Source: Deltaproteobacteria bacterium
GTDB taxonomy: Bacteria > Desulfobacterota > Desulfuromonadia > Desulfuromonadales > BM103
Length of the DNA: 64,000 nucleotides
Assembly (NCBI GenBank): GCA_005774545.1
Contig: VAUL01000002.1
Span: forward strand, 1-64,000
Reading direction: 5' to 3'
Numbering within the stretch: the stretch's first letter is position 1; the number at the start of each line of letters is the position of its first letter. Positions 38,296 through 46,284 of the stretch are shown in pieces. The position numbers and the translations under genes are program-made. A model generated the notes under the pieces. It did not search any database. It worked only from the letters and a program-made list of their open reading frames with translations, and had not been told where the DNA came from.

Positions 38296-38907
38296 TCAGG
38301 TGGCTGCGCCGCCGGTCCGGCCGGACAGTTGCCGGCCCATGCAGTCCGGACAGTAGCCGTGGGTGAAGCGCAGATCCCAGTGGCTGCGGAAATACTCCTC
38401 GAGGCTGACCCAACTGCGATCGTCGGCGCGGATCTTCTTGCAGCACGAGCAGATCGGCACTATGCGCCACAACTCTGCCAACTCGCTGATGTCCTCCAGG
38501 GTCAGCAGGACCAGCCGCCGGCTGTCGTAATCGAACGGCACGGCGGTGATCAGGGCATAGAAATCGATGGAACTCTCGCCGGCGGCAAGTTCCAGAACCG
38601 TCCGCTTGCGGAAGGTCTTCTCGCCGGCCATCGCCTGGGTGACGGCATTGCGGACGGCGCAGTCGCGGCACCCTGCGGCATGTCCGCACCCCTCCGGCTG
38701 TTCGGACGCCAGCAGGCACTGCAGGGCGTCGCCGCCACGGCGCTGAAAGGGGGGTTGGCCGCCGGAAAAAAGCTGCAGTGCCGAAGCGTTGCAGTCGAGA
38801 ATGCGCACATCCTCGTCGACCACGAACATCATGGTCGGGGACGCATCCATCACGGCCTTCAGGAAGGAATCGCGGGGGGGCTGCGGCGGCGGGGCGAAGC
38901 GGCTCAT
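38296..38907 (-). CDS. PAS-domain protein with two cysteine-rich segments
   Basis: 203 residues from ATG 38907 (GAGGATGAAG upstream). PAS domain about 20-130 (SPTMMFVVDEDVRILDCNAS). Inside it, CGHAAGCRDC (CX5CX2C, about 85-94) and at the C-terminus CSCCKKI (about 153-156) plus CPDC (about 186-189), spaced as CxCC...CxxC, could form metal sites. The closing pattern CCKKIR-W-E-Y-H-HGYCPDC is common in stand-alone deltaproteobacterial PAS proteins. No output domain, so partner unknown. Downstream of the safE-like gene, with its own promoter. Confidence 0.75.
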   Translation of the reverse strand: MSRFAPPPQPPRDSFLKAVMDASPTMMFVVDEDVRILDCNASALQLFSGGQPPFQRRGGDALQCLLASEQPEGCGHAAGCRDCAVRNAVTQAMAGEKTFRKRTVLELAAGESSIDFYALITAVPFDYDSRRLVLLTLEDISELAELWRIVPICSCCKKIRADDRSWVSLEEYFRSHWDLRFTHGYCPDCMGRQLSGRTGGAAT

Positions 38908-38945
38908 GCCTTCATCCTCTGGTGATCTTCCCCGCCCATAAACCC

Positions 38946-38974
38946 TGTATAGCAAAAAGCCCGCACGGGGACAA
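38946..38974 (-). promoter_or_regulatory. Candidate promoter of the PAS protein
   Basis: Minus strand: -35 TTGTCC (38974-38969), 17-base spacer, -10 TATACA (38951-38946), about 38 bases before the ATG. A weak hairpin with a T run lies in the spacer and could end the cco transcript. Confidence 0.6.
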
Positions 38975-38984
38975 TGCCGTAAAT

Positions 38985-39665
38985 TCAGGCGAGCCAACCC
39001 AGCAGGCGCAGATGCCGCACCAGGTTGACGACCCCCATGCCGGTCACCAGCACCCCGGCGGTGCGCAGCATCCACTGCCGGGCCCGGATGCCGAGCCATT
39101 GGGTCACACTGCCGACCAGCAGCAGGGACGGCACGGTGCCAAGCCCGAAGGCGAACAGGGTCGCGGCACCGAGCAGCGGGTCGGCGCCCTGGGCCGCGGT
39201 GATCGCTACCGCGTAAAGATAGCCGCAGGGGAGCAGCCCAAACAGCAGCCCCAGGGGGAGCGCGCCCAGCCAGACCGGCAGGCGTCGCAGGTGCTGAACC
39301 CCGTTGGTCATGGCCCGGAACGGCCCGGGGAAGTCGAGCCGGGCGACGTTGAGCCCGGCGAACAGGCCGGCGGTTCCCAGCCCGACGGCGATGATGAACA
39401 GGTCAGAACCGATCAGCAGGATCCTGGTGACGTCACGGAACGCTTCGGCGTAGGCCAGGGCCGAACCGAGCCAGCCGGCCAGCGCGCCGATCAGCGTGTA
39501 GGTGGCCACCCGCCCGGCATTGTAGAGCAGGGGGAAGAGCCAGCCGCCGGGCCGCCCGCCGGCTGTCAGCGCCAGGGCCCCGACGAGGGGGCCGCACATG
39601 CCGATGCAGTGCCCGGCGCCCAGCAGCCCCGTGGTAAATCCCATCACGATGAGCGGATCGCTCAT
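38985..39665 (-). CDS. TauE/SafE-like membrane protein of the cbb3 cluster
   Basis: 226 residues, about six TM helices. Conserved GAGHCIGMCGPLVG near the N-terminus (His-Cys-Met-Cys) and LLFGLLPCGYLYAV in the middle, as in the DsbD/CcdA-related proteins linked with cbb3 oxidases and proposed to move copper or reductant. Last gene of the cco cluster, overlapping the fixH-like gene by four bases. Role in copper supply is inference from this linkage. Confidence 0.85.
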   Translation of the reverse strand: MSDPLIVMGFTTGLLGAGHCIGMCGPLVGALALTAGGRPGGWLFPLLYNAGRVATYTLIGALAGWLGSALAYAEAFRDVTRILLIGSDLFIIAVGLGTAGLFAGLNVARLDFPGPFRAMTNGVQHLRRLPVWLGALPLGLLFGLLPCGYLYAVAITAAQGADPLLGAATLFAFGLGTVPSLLLVGSVTQWLGIRARQWMLRTAGVLVTGMGVVNLVRHLRLLGWLA

Positions 39666-40075
39666 TTCATCCGCACCGTTTCGATGTCGAAGGACATGGC
39701 CTGCCGGCTGCCGTCGGTCTTTTCCGCCAGGCAGTTGATCCGCCAGGCCCCCATGGCGCAGGTGAAGATCATTTCGCCGACATAGGCGCCGTCGCGTTCC
39801 GTTATCCTCGGCCGGTTCTCGGGCATGGTCATCGACGGCATGATCATGTCGCAGCTGACACGCGCTCCGGTGACGGGGCGGCCGGCGCCGTCGCTGACCA
39901 GGAGGCGGAACGGGATCGGCGTCATGGTCACGAGTTCGTCAGCCTGCAACTCGAGGGTCGCGCTGCCGGCCGGGGTTCCCGCGGCCGTAATCCGGACCGG
40001 TGCGGCGCAGACCTCCCCATGGAGAACGACAGCCGCCAGCGAAAATACCATGAAAAAAAAGAGCTTGAAAGGCAT
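39662..40075 (-). CDS. FixH/YtkA-like exported protein, Met-rich
   Basis: 137 residues from ATG 40075 (GAGGTGAG upstream). Cleavable signal about 1-25, then an immunoglobulin-like beta domain of the YtkA/FixH kind. The segment MIMPSMTMPENRP (about 82) is Met-rich, like copper-binding loops, and three Cys lie near (SCDM, FTCAM, INCLA). Starts five bases beyond the ccoS stop and overlaps the safE-like gene. A second FixH-family protein beside true ccoH suggests copper handling for the oxidase; inferred. Confidence 0.75.
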   Translation of the reverse strand: MPFKLFFFMVFSLAAVVLHGEVCAAPVRITAAGTPAGSATLELQADELVTMTPIPFRLLVSDGAGRPVTGARVSCDMIMPSMTMPENRPRITERDGAYVGEMIFTCAMGAWRINCLAEKTDGSRQAMSFDIETVRMK

Positions 40076-40079
40076 CTGC

Positions 40080-40250
40080 TCACCTCTTGCGTGAAGGATT
40101 TTCGTCGTCATCGTCATCATCGAGCATTCTGAATTTCGGCCCCTCCGGGTCGTCGAATTCACCGCGCCTGACGGCCCAGAGGAAGACCAGCCAGACGCCG
40201 GCGCCGACGCACAGGGACAGGAAAATCAGGGCGATGGTCGACAGGGTCAT
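40080..40250 (-). CDS. ccoS: cbb3 oxidase maturation protein CcoS
   Basis: 56 residues, read directly from the sequence. One TM helix (about 4-26: STIALIFLSLCVGAGVWLVF), then WAVRRGEFDDPEGPKFRML, the hallmark of CcoS (GQFDDxxxPxxRML-like), and an acidic tail DDDDDDEN. CcoS is needed to put haem and copper into the oxidase. It starts six bases after mscS and ends four before the fixH-like gene, so all three are probably co-translated. Confidence 0.93.
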   Translation of the reverse strand: MTLSTIALIFLSLCVGAGVWLVFLWAVRRGEFDDPEGPKFRMLDDDDDDENPSRKR

Positions 40251-40255
40251 CGGTG

Positions 40256-41119
40256 TCAGGCGGGGGGCAACTGGCTGCCGGTCCCGAGCAGGCGGATTTC
40301 GCGCTGCGGGACGGGGATGCTGATGCCGTTGACACGAAACGTTTCAAGGACCGAACGGTTCAGTTCGCCGATGGTCTCGGCAAAGTCGGGGACATTGACC
40401 CATGGCCGGACGGCGATGCTCACCGAAAAATCGGCGAGCGTGGCGACCTGAACCAGCGGTTTCGGCTCCCGGAGAACCCGCGGATTAGCGCACAGCACTT
40501 CCTCGACGAGAGCAAGGGCCCGGCCGATGTCGGTATCGTAGGCAACGCCGACCGCCAGGCTCAGTTGCCGGATCTCTCCGTAATTGTGCAGGATTTCCCC
40601 GGCGATCATGCGATTGGGGATGACGACACGCGACAGGTCGGGATGACTCAGCGTGGTGCTGAACAGGGAGATGCTTTCCACCAGCCCCTCTTCGTTGACA
40701 ATCGAAATGTACTCCCCGACCCGGTAGGGGCGGGTGAAGACGATGGTCAGGCCTGCGGCCAGGTTTGACAGGACCCCCTGCATGGCGAGCGCGATGCCAG
40801 CTCCGGCGACCCCCAGGCCGGCAATCAGCGGCAGGAGATCGACCCCCAGGTTCTGCAGGGCCAGGATGAGGAACAGGACCAGCACCAGGAGCCGCGTCGT
40901 CCGGATCAGCAGTTGCCGGATGGTGACGTCCAGGTCCAGGCGCACCAGCACCTTGTCGAGCAGGCGCCCGACCCAGCGGCCGACGTAGTAGCCGATCGCG
41001 AGGATCAGGGCGGCCACGAACAACCGGGGTCCGAACTCGAAGCCGAGATCGATCAGTTTGGTCTGGATCTGGTTCAACGCGGCCAGTTGCCCGCTGATGG
41101 CTAGTCCTTCGGTCGGCAT
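40256..41119 (-). CDS. Small-conductance mechanosensitive channel (MscS family)
   Basis: 287 residues. Three TM helices (about 30-50, 70-90, 95-130), the pore helix Gly/Ala-rich GLGVAGAGIALAMQGVLSNLAAG (about 97-119), then a beta-domain (VGEYISI, VVIPNRMI) and alpha/beta cage. Opens under membrane tension to release solutes. It lies inside the cbb3 oxidase cluster, between ccoI and ccoS, six bases before ccoS, and so shares its transcript. Confidence 0.93.
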   Translation of the reverse strand: MPTEGLAISGQLAALNQIQTKLIDLGFEFGPRLFVAALILAIGYYVGRWVGRLLDKVLVRLDLDVTIRQLLIRTTRLLVLVLFLILALQNLGVDLLPLIAGLGVAGAGIALAMQGVLSNLAAGLTIVFTRPYRVGEYISIVNEEGLVESISLFSTTLSHPDLSRVVIPNRMIAGEILHNYGEIRQLSLAVGVAYDTDIGRALALVEEVLCANPRVLREPKPLVQVATLADFSVSIAVRPWVNVPDFAETIGELNRSVLETFRVNGISIPVPQREIRLLGTGSQLPPA

Positions 41120-41215
41120 GTGCTCACCCCGCGAGAATGATTTCCACAGGTTACTGTACCGTCTGTCCCGGAATACTCAAGTGCCGGCCCGGGGAGCCGC
41201 CCGCGCCCCTTCCTT

Positions 41216-43672
41216 TCAGGACTTTTTTCTCCCCAGGCGCAGTGAATTCGCCACCACGCAGACCGAACTCAACGCCATGGCCGCGGCGGCGTGAATCGGG
41301 GCGAGCCCGCCCGCGGCCGCCAGTGGCAGGGCGGCGAGGTTGTAGACGAATGCCCAGAAAAGATTCTGACGGACAATCGACATGGTTGACCTTGCCAGTT
41401 GCAGTGCTTCCTGAAGCCGGTCCAGGCGGGGAACGGTCAGCACCAGGTCGGATGTCGTCAGCGCGATGTCGGTGCCGCCGGCCAGGGCGCACCCGACATC
41501 GGCCAGCGCCAGGGCCGGGGCGTCGTTGATGCCGTCGCCGACCATCATGACCCGTCGTCCGGCGTCGCGTTCGGCCTGCAGTCGGGCGCACTTCCCCTCG
41601 GGGAGCAGCCCGCCCCGGGCTTCGTCGATGCCGATCCGGGCCGCCAGTTGCTCGGCGGCCGCCTGGCTGTCGCCGCTGAGCAGGACGGTGCGGATCCCGA
41701 GCCGGTGCAGGGCCGTCACCAACTCCCCGGCGCCGGGACGGATCGTGTCCCTGAAGAGCAGCCGGCCGAGGTAACGCCCGGCCAGGGCGATGTGGATTTC
41801 CGTGGCGGCGGTGTCTTCGTGCAGCGGCGGGATGATGCCGTGACCGACGAGCAGCTGCCGGCTGCCGATCAGCTGCAGCCCCTCCGGGCTGTCGGCCGTG
41901 AGCCCGAGCCCCGGCAGGGTGCGCACGCCCGTCATCGCTGGGGCAAGGGACAGCCCGCGCCGCCGGACTTCGGCCTGCACGCCGAGGGCCAGCGGGTGAT
42001 TGCTTCCGGTTTCGGCGCAGGCAACCCGCGCGAGCAGTTCGTCGGCGGTTCCCTCCGCCGGTTCGATGGCGACAAGCTGCGGCCGCCCTTCGGTCAATGT
42101 CCCGGTTTTGTCGAAGGCCACGACCTCGACGGCGGCGACCGCTTCGATGATGTCTCCGCCGCGGAAGAGGATGCCGCGTCCGGCCGCGGCGCCGCTGGCC
42201 ACCAGGATGGCGGTGGGGGTGGCGAGGCCGAGAGCGCAGGGGCAGGCGATGACCAGCACCGCGACGGCCGCCAGCAGGGGCGAAACCTCCTGGCTGGCGG
42301 ACAGTTGCCAGAAGAGCCAGGTCGCGGCCGCCATTGCGGCGACCAGCGGAACGAACCAGGCGGACACCCGGTCGGCCAGTTGCTGGATCGGCGCGCGCCG
42401 CGCCTGGGCCTCCTCGACCAGGCGGGCCACCCGGGCGACAAAGGAGTCGGCGGCCGGCCGTTCGACGGTCAGGGTGACCGCCGCGAGCAGGTTCATCGTC
42501 CCGGCCAGGACCGGATCGCCGGGCTGCCTGGCCTGCGGCAACGGTTCGCCGGTGGCGGCGGAGCAATCGACTTCGGTGGTCCCCTCCAATAGCCGGCCGT
42601 CGACCGGAAAGCGTTCGCCCGGGGTCACCAGGATGCGCTCGCCCGGCTGCAGGACGGCGCTTTCGACCGTGATCGCCGCGCCGCTGTCATCAAGTCGCCT
42701 GGCGGTATCCGGCGCCAGTTGCAGGAGCCGGTCGACGCCGCTGGCCGCCCGGCGCCGGGCACCGTTTTCGAACAGCCGGCCGGTCAGCAGCAGGGTGACG
42801 ATCATCGCCGCCGTGTCGAAGTAAACTTCGCCGCCTGCCCACATGGCGTGGAGGCTGGCCCCCCAGGCGGCCAGGATGCCGGTTGCGACCAGCAGGTCCA
42901 TGCCGGGGCTGCGGTGGCGAAGGCTCCGCCAGGCCCCCTGCAGAAACGGCCAGCCGCTGTAGAAGACCACCGGGGTTGCCACCAGCGCGGAGAACAGCTG
43001 CAGCAGCTTCTTGGCGCCTGCTTCCATCCCCTGGAAGTAGCCGGCGTAAAGGGCCAGGGAGTAGCCCATCAGCTGCATCGACAGGAACAGGGCGGCGCCG
43101 AGACGCATCAGCAGCGAGCGCCGCTCGCGCTCGCGCGCCTGGTGGGCGGCATCGCGCGTGAAGGGGCGCGGCAGGTAGCCGAGACTGCTGACGGCAGCGA
43201 AGAGATCGGCCGGCCCGAGGCGCTCGAGGTCGAAGCGGACCCGGGCGCGATGGGTGGCGTAGTTGACGCGGGCGCTCTCCACGCCGTCGAGTCCGGAGAG
43301 GATCTTTTCGTTGAGCCAGACGCAGCTGGCGCAGCGCAACCCCTCGACGATGAAGCTCAATTCGCCGGTATGGCCGTCCGTTTCCACGAAGCGGGCCAGG
43401 TAGCCGTCGTCGTAGGGGGTTTCGAAGGCACCTTCGGGGAGCCCCGGTTCCTGCCAGTGGCGCTGACGGTAGAACCGGTCGAGGCCGGCACCGGTGATGA
43501 TCAGCCACGCGCCCCGGCACCCCTGGCAGCAGAACTGCCGCTCCACGCCGTCGACGGTTTCGACGACCAGGTCGGCCGGCGGGATCGGCAGGGCGCAGTG
43601 GATGCAGATCTGCTCCCGGACGGCCTCGCCGGCAGTCTGCGGCGGGGTGCTGAACGACGAGGCGTCGGCCAT
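41216..43672 (-). CDS. ccoI: cbb3-type Cu+ P1B ATPase
   Basis: 818 residues. N-terminal metal segment (CIHC, then FCCQGC), an HMA-like CASC motif near residue 115, eight TM helices, CPC in helix 6 (ACPCALG), TGEP actuator loop (AATGEPLP in place of TGES), DKTGTLTEG phosphorylation site, SNHPLA and GDGINDAPALA. Exports Cu+ to the periplasm for the CuB centre of CcoN. Overlaps no gene; four bases after ccoH. Confidence 0.95.
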   Translation of the reverse strand: MADASSFSTPPQTAGEAVREQICIHCALPIPPADLVVETVDGVERQFCCQGCRGAWLIITGAGLDRFYRQRHWQEPGLPEGAFETPYDDGYLARFVETDGHTGELSFIVEGLRCASCVWLNEKILSGLDGVESARVNYATHRARVRFDLERLGPADLFAAVSSLGYLPRPFTRDAAHQARERERRSLLMRLGAALFLSMQLMGYSLALYAGYFQGMEAGAKKLLQLFSALVATPVVFYSGWPFLQGAWRSLRHRSPGMDLLVATGILAAWGASLHAMWAGGEVYFDTAAMIVTLLLTGRLFENGARRRAASGVDRLLQLAPDTARRLDDSGAAITVESAVLQPGERILVTPGERFPVDGRLLEGTTEVDCSAATGEPLPQARQPGDPVLAGTMNLLAAVTLTVERPAADSFVARVARLVEEAQARRAPIQQLADRVSAWFVPLVAAMAAATWLFWQLSASQEVSPLLAAVAVLVIACPCALGLATPTAILVASGAAAGRGILFRGGDIIEAVAAVEVVAFDKTGTLTEGRPQLVAIEPAEGTADELLARVACAETGSNHPLALGVQAEVRRRGLSLAPAMTGVRTLPGLGLTADSPEGLQLIGSRQLLVGHGIIPPLHEDTAATEIHIALAGRYLGRLLFRDTIRPGAGELVTALHRLGIRTVLLSGDSQAAAEQLAARIGIDEARGGLLPEGKCARLQAERDAGRRVMMVGDGINDAPALALADVGCALAGGTDIALTTSDLVLTVPRLDRLQEALQLARSTMSIVRQNLFWAFVYNLAALPLAAAGGLAPIHAAAAMALSSVCVVANSLRLGRKKS

Positions 43673-43676
43673 GGCG

Positions 43677-44129
43677 TCAGGGGATGGCGAGCAGCAGGTG
43701 GCGGCTCAGGCGGGCGCCCTCGCGTTCGATGTCGATGCGGACCGTCTGCTCGCCGTGAAAGGCGTCGGGGATCCGGCCGAGGTAGGTTCCGCCGGTCGCT
43801 GCACTCAGCGGCAGGCGCAGCGGTACGCTGCCGGGCGCTGCAGGGAGGGTCAGTTCGGCCTGCGCTCCATCGACCGGTTGCCTGCGGCTGTCCAGCAGGC
43901 TGACCTTGAACTGACGCCCATCGAGGGCAATTTGCATGTCCCAGCCGAGGGACAGGGCTTTGTTCTGTTCGAGCCGGGTCTGGTCGTAGCGCAGTCCGTG
44001 GCTGTAATAATCGCTGTCGGTCACGGCACTTACGCCGCGGGCCGCCTGCTGGAACGACCATGCGCTCAGGGCCAGGAACCCGGCAATGAGCAGCACGATC
44101 AACGGCGGCCAGTGGTTGCGTTTGCGCAT
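43677..44129 (-). CDS. ccoH: cbb3 oxidase assembly protein FixH/CcoH
   Basis: 150 residues from ATG 44129 (GGGAG five bases upstream). One N-terminal TM helix (about 8-28: PPLIVLLIAGFLALSAWSF) followed by a periplasmic Ig-like domain with DSDYYSHGLRYDQ, the CcoH signature. Binds and stabilises the oxidase during assembly. Between ccoG and ccoI. Confidence 0.9.
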   Translation of the reverse strand: MRKRNHWPPLIVLLIAGFLALSAWSFQQAARGVSAVTDSDYYSHGLRYDQTRLEQNKALSLGWDMQIALDGRQFKVSLLDSRRQPVDGAQAELTLPAAPGSVPLRLPLSAATGGTYLGRIPDAFHGEQTVRIDIEREGARLSRHLLLAIP

Positions 44130-44212
44130 GGGCACTCCCAAAGTTGCGATGCGCCCGGCAGCGACCGTTCCTGCAGGGTGAGCCGATGGCGCGCGCTTGC
44201 TGAATATCATGC

Positions 44213-45478
44213 CTAATGTCCCCCGGCGGTGTCCAGGGGCGGCACCAGGGTGAGGGTCGTGGTGGCGAGAACCCCGCCGTTGTCGTCCAGTACCGCCAGT
44301 TCAACCGGTTGCGGCTTCCCGAGGTTGCCGGCTGCGGTCACCAGGCCGAAATCGATCCGGCGGTGCTCGCCGGCGCCAAGCTGCTGCCGTTCGGCCGGGC
44401 CGCGCCATTGCACGTCCGGTAAGCCGCCGCCGATGGCGAAGCGCACGGTCTGCTCCCTGTCGCTGCGGTTGTGCAGGTAGACGGTGAAGAAGTTGACCAC
44501 GCCGCCGCCCTCCACGATACGGGGGAGGAGGGTGGCGCTGCGCGCTGCCTTGAGGGTCAGGGGGGCACGCTGCACGGTGGCGGTCGCCAGTACGGCGACG
44601 ATCGCCAGCAGGGCAACGGTGACCAGCGCCGTGCGGGGGTTCAGCAGCGCCCGCCCGCCGCGGCCTTCGAGCCCGAAGGTGTAGCGGATGATTCCGGGCT
44701 GGCCGCGGCCGGCCATGACCTTCCGGCAGGCGTCGAGGCAGCGGCCGCAGTTGATGCATTCGATCTGATCGCCGCGACGGATGTCGATGCCGGTCGGGCA
44801 GGCGCGTACGCAGGCGCCGCAGCGGATGCAGCGCGCCGCCTCGTCGGGGTGAAAGCTCAGGGTCAGGGTTCCGGCATCGACCAGCACCGTCTGGAACCGG
44901 CCGTAGGGGCAGAATTCCCGGCACACCAGGCGGCGCAGAAACGCCAGGTCGAGATAGACGGCCGCCGAGGCGGCGGCGATGAATACCCAGGCGGCCCAGT
45001 GCAGGGTGCCGGCGGCGAGATGCGGGAAAAAATCGTGCGGCGGCACGAAGTACCAGGCCAGGTTGATGCCGACCAGGAGCCCGATGCCGAGACAAACCAC
45101 GTGCAGCAGCAGCCCTTGCGGGACAGTGGCAGTCAGCCTGCCGGCCGCGACCTTGATGCCGAGCCGCCGGGCGGACCATTCGACCAGGTCGACGAGGGTG
45201 GTCTGCGGGCACCCCCAGCCGCACCACGCCCGGCCGAAGGCCATGGTGACGAGGAGGAAAAGCATGACCAGGGCCAGCCCGGCCAGCAGGAACAGCCACA
45301 GGCTCTCGAGCGGGAAAACCCGCCCGCCGGCGTGGACGGTCAGCGCGGCGAAATCGAGGCGCAGCAGGCTGGCCCCCTCGATCCGGACGAACGGCACGAT
45401 GAGAAGAGAGGCGCTGCACAGCCACTGGAAGGCGACCCGCCATGGCCATAAAAGCCGCGGTTTTGCGGGGTGGTGCAT
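44213..45478 (-). CDS. ccoG: Cytochrome oxidase accessory protein CcoG (4Fe-4S)
   Basis: 421 residues from ATG 45478; TTG 45502 in frame would add eight. Four to five TM helices, CGWGCPQTT (about 85), EFCPYGRFQ (about 190), then two ferredoxin clusters: CIRCGACVRACPTG and CINCGRCLDACRKV (about 215-265), and a C-terminal periplasmic Ig-like domain (about 330-421). Reduces Cu2+ for the oxidase. Follows ccoP after a terminator. Confidence 0.93.
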   Translation of the reverse strand: MHHPAKPRLLWPWRVAFQWLCSASLLIVPFVRIEGASLLRLDFAALTVHAGGRVFPLESLWLFLLAGLALVMLFLLVTMAFGRAWCGWGCPQTTLVDLVEWSARRLGIKVAAGRLTATVPQGLLLHVVCLGIGLLVGINLAWYFVPPHDFFPHLAAGTLHWAAWVFIAAASAAVYLDLAFLRRLVCREFCPYGRFQTVLVDAGTLTLSFHPDEAARCIRCGACVRACPTGIDIRRGDQIECINCGRCLDACRKVMAGRGQPGIIRYTFGLEGRGGRALLNPRTALVTVALLAIVAVLATATVQRAPLTLKAARSATLLPRIVEGGGVVNFFTVYLHNRSDREQTVRFAIGGGLPDVQWRGPAERQQLGAGEHRRIDFGLVTAAGNLGKPQPVELAVLDDNGGVLATTTLTLVPPLDTAGGH

Positions 45479-45523
45479 TGTCGGTGTTGGGCAACTGGTC
45501 AAAGGCTGTGATCCGAACCGATG

Positions 45524-45552
45524 AAAAAAGGGACAGAATCAACTTCTGTCCC
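45524..45552 (-). terminator. Terminator between ccoP and ccoG
   Basis: Nine-base-pair stem 45530-45538 / 45544-45552 (GGGACAGAA arm, five-base loop), with six T on the minus strand (A run 45524-45529). It would make ccoNOQP mRNA more abundant than the assembly genes. Confidence 0.88.
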
Positions 45553-45588
45553 CTGGCTGGCAAGGCGCGGCCAAAGCGCCGCGGGAAA

Positions 45589-46128
45589 TTACCTGAGGGT
45601 CAGGATGTAGTCGGCGATGGCGTAGATTTCCTCGCGCCGGAGCTGACCTTTGAAGGCCGGCATCTTGCCGTTGCCGCGCCCTTCCTCGATGCTCATGTAG
45701 AGGGCCTGGCGGGTCTTGCCGTATTCGAACTTGTCTGCTGCGGCGGTCAGGTCGGGGCCGAAGGCGCCCTTGCCGCCGGGGCCGTGACAGCCGGTGCATT
45801 TGGCTTCGAACAGCGCCCCGGCATCGGGTTGGGCGACGGTGGCGGTGGCCGCTGCCACCGGGGCGACGGCCGGCGCGGCCGGCCTGGCCGGGGCCGGTTC
45901 GGCCGGCTTGGCCGCCGGCGGCGCGGATGCCGTTTGCCCGGCACTCTCGTGAGCCTTCATCTTGAGCTGAAACTCCGCCTGGGAGCTCCAGCCCGACAGG
46001 AGATAGAAGGCGCAGAACGCCACCCCCCAGACGATCAGCCCGTAGAACAGGACCGTAAAGTAGACCGGCGGGCGCTGCTCGCGGTTCTCGGTGATACCGT
46101 CGAAATCATGATGTTCCTGGTTGGCCAT
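45589..46128 (-). CDS. ccoP: cbb3 oxidase subunit III CcoP, short form with one haem c
   Basis: 179 residues. The N-terminus (HHDFDGITENREQRP, then TM about 22-46) is that of CcoP, but an Ala/Pro-rich linker (about 65-100) leads to just one cytochrome c domain with CTGCH (111-115) and KMPAFKG as the Met ligand. Canonical CcoP has two CxxCH domains and about 300 residues. The missing domain appears on CcoO instead (two motifs). Starts 15 bases after ccoQ. Confidence 0.9.
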   Translation of the reverse strand: MANQEHHDFDGITENREQRPPVYFTVLFYGLIVWGVAFCAFYLLSGWSSQAEFQLKMKAHESAGQTASAPPAAKPAEPAPARPAAPAVAPVAAATATVAQPDAGALFEAKCTGCHGPGGKGAFGPDLTAAADKFEYGKTRQALYMSIEEGRGNGKMPAFKGQLRREEIYAIADYILTLR

Positions 46129-46143
46129 GGCGCTCTCCCGACG

Positions 46144-46284
46144 TTAATCGTCATCCATCATGCGATGCTTCGGTTCCTCGAGGCGGCTGCGGTTGCGGCG
46201 GCTGCAGGTGCGATGGACGATCAGCAGAAAGATCGCCAGCAGGCCGAAGGTCGTGCCGAGATAGAGAACCGAGGCCCAATCCAT
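46144..46284 (-). CDS. ccoQ: cbb3 oxidase subunit CcoQ
   Basis: 46 residues, read from the sequence. One TM helix (about 6-26: VLYLGTTFGLLAIFLLIVH), then a basic CSRRNRSRLEEPKH and acidic end. Typical FixQ/CcoQ size and position, between ccoO and ccoP. Its ATG overlaps the ccoO stop (TGATG). Confidence 0.9.
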   Translation of the reverse strand: MDWASVLYLGTTFGLLAIFLLIVHRTCSRRNRSRLEEPKHRMMDDD

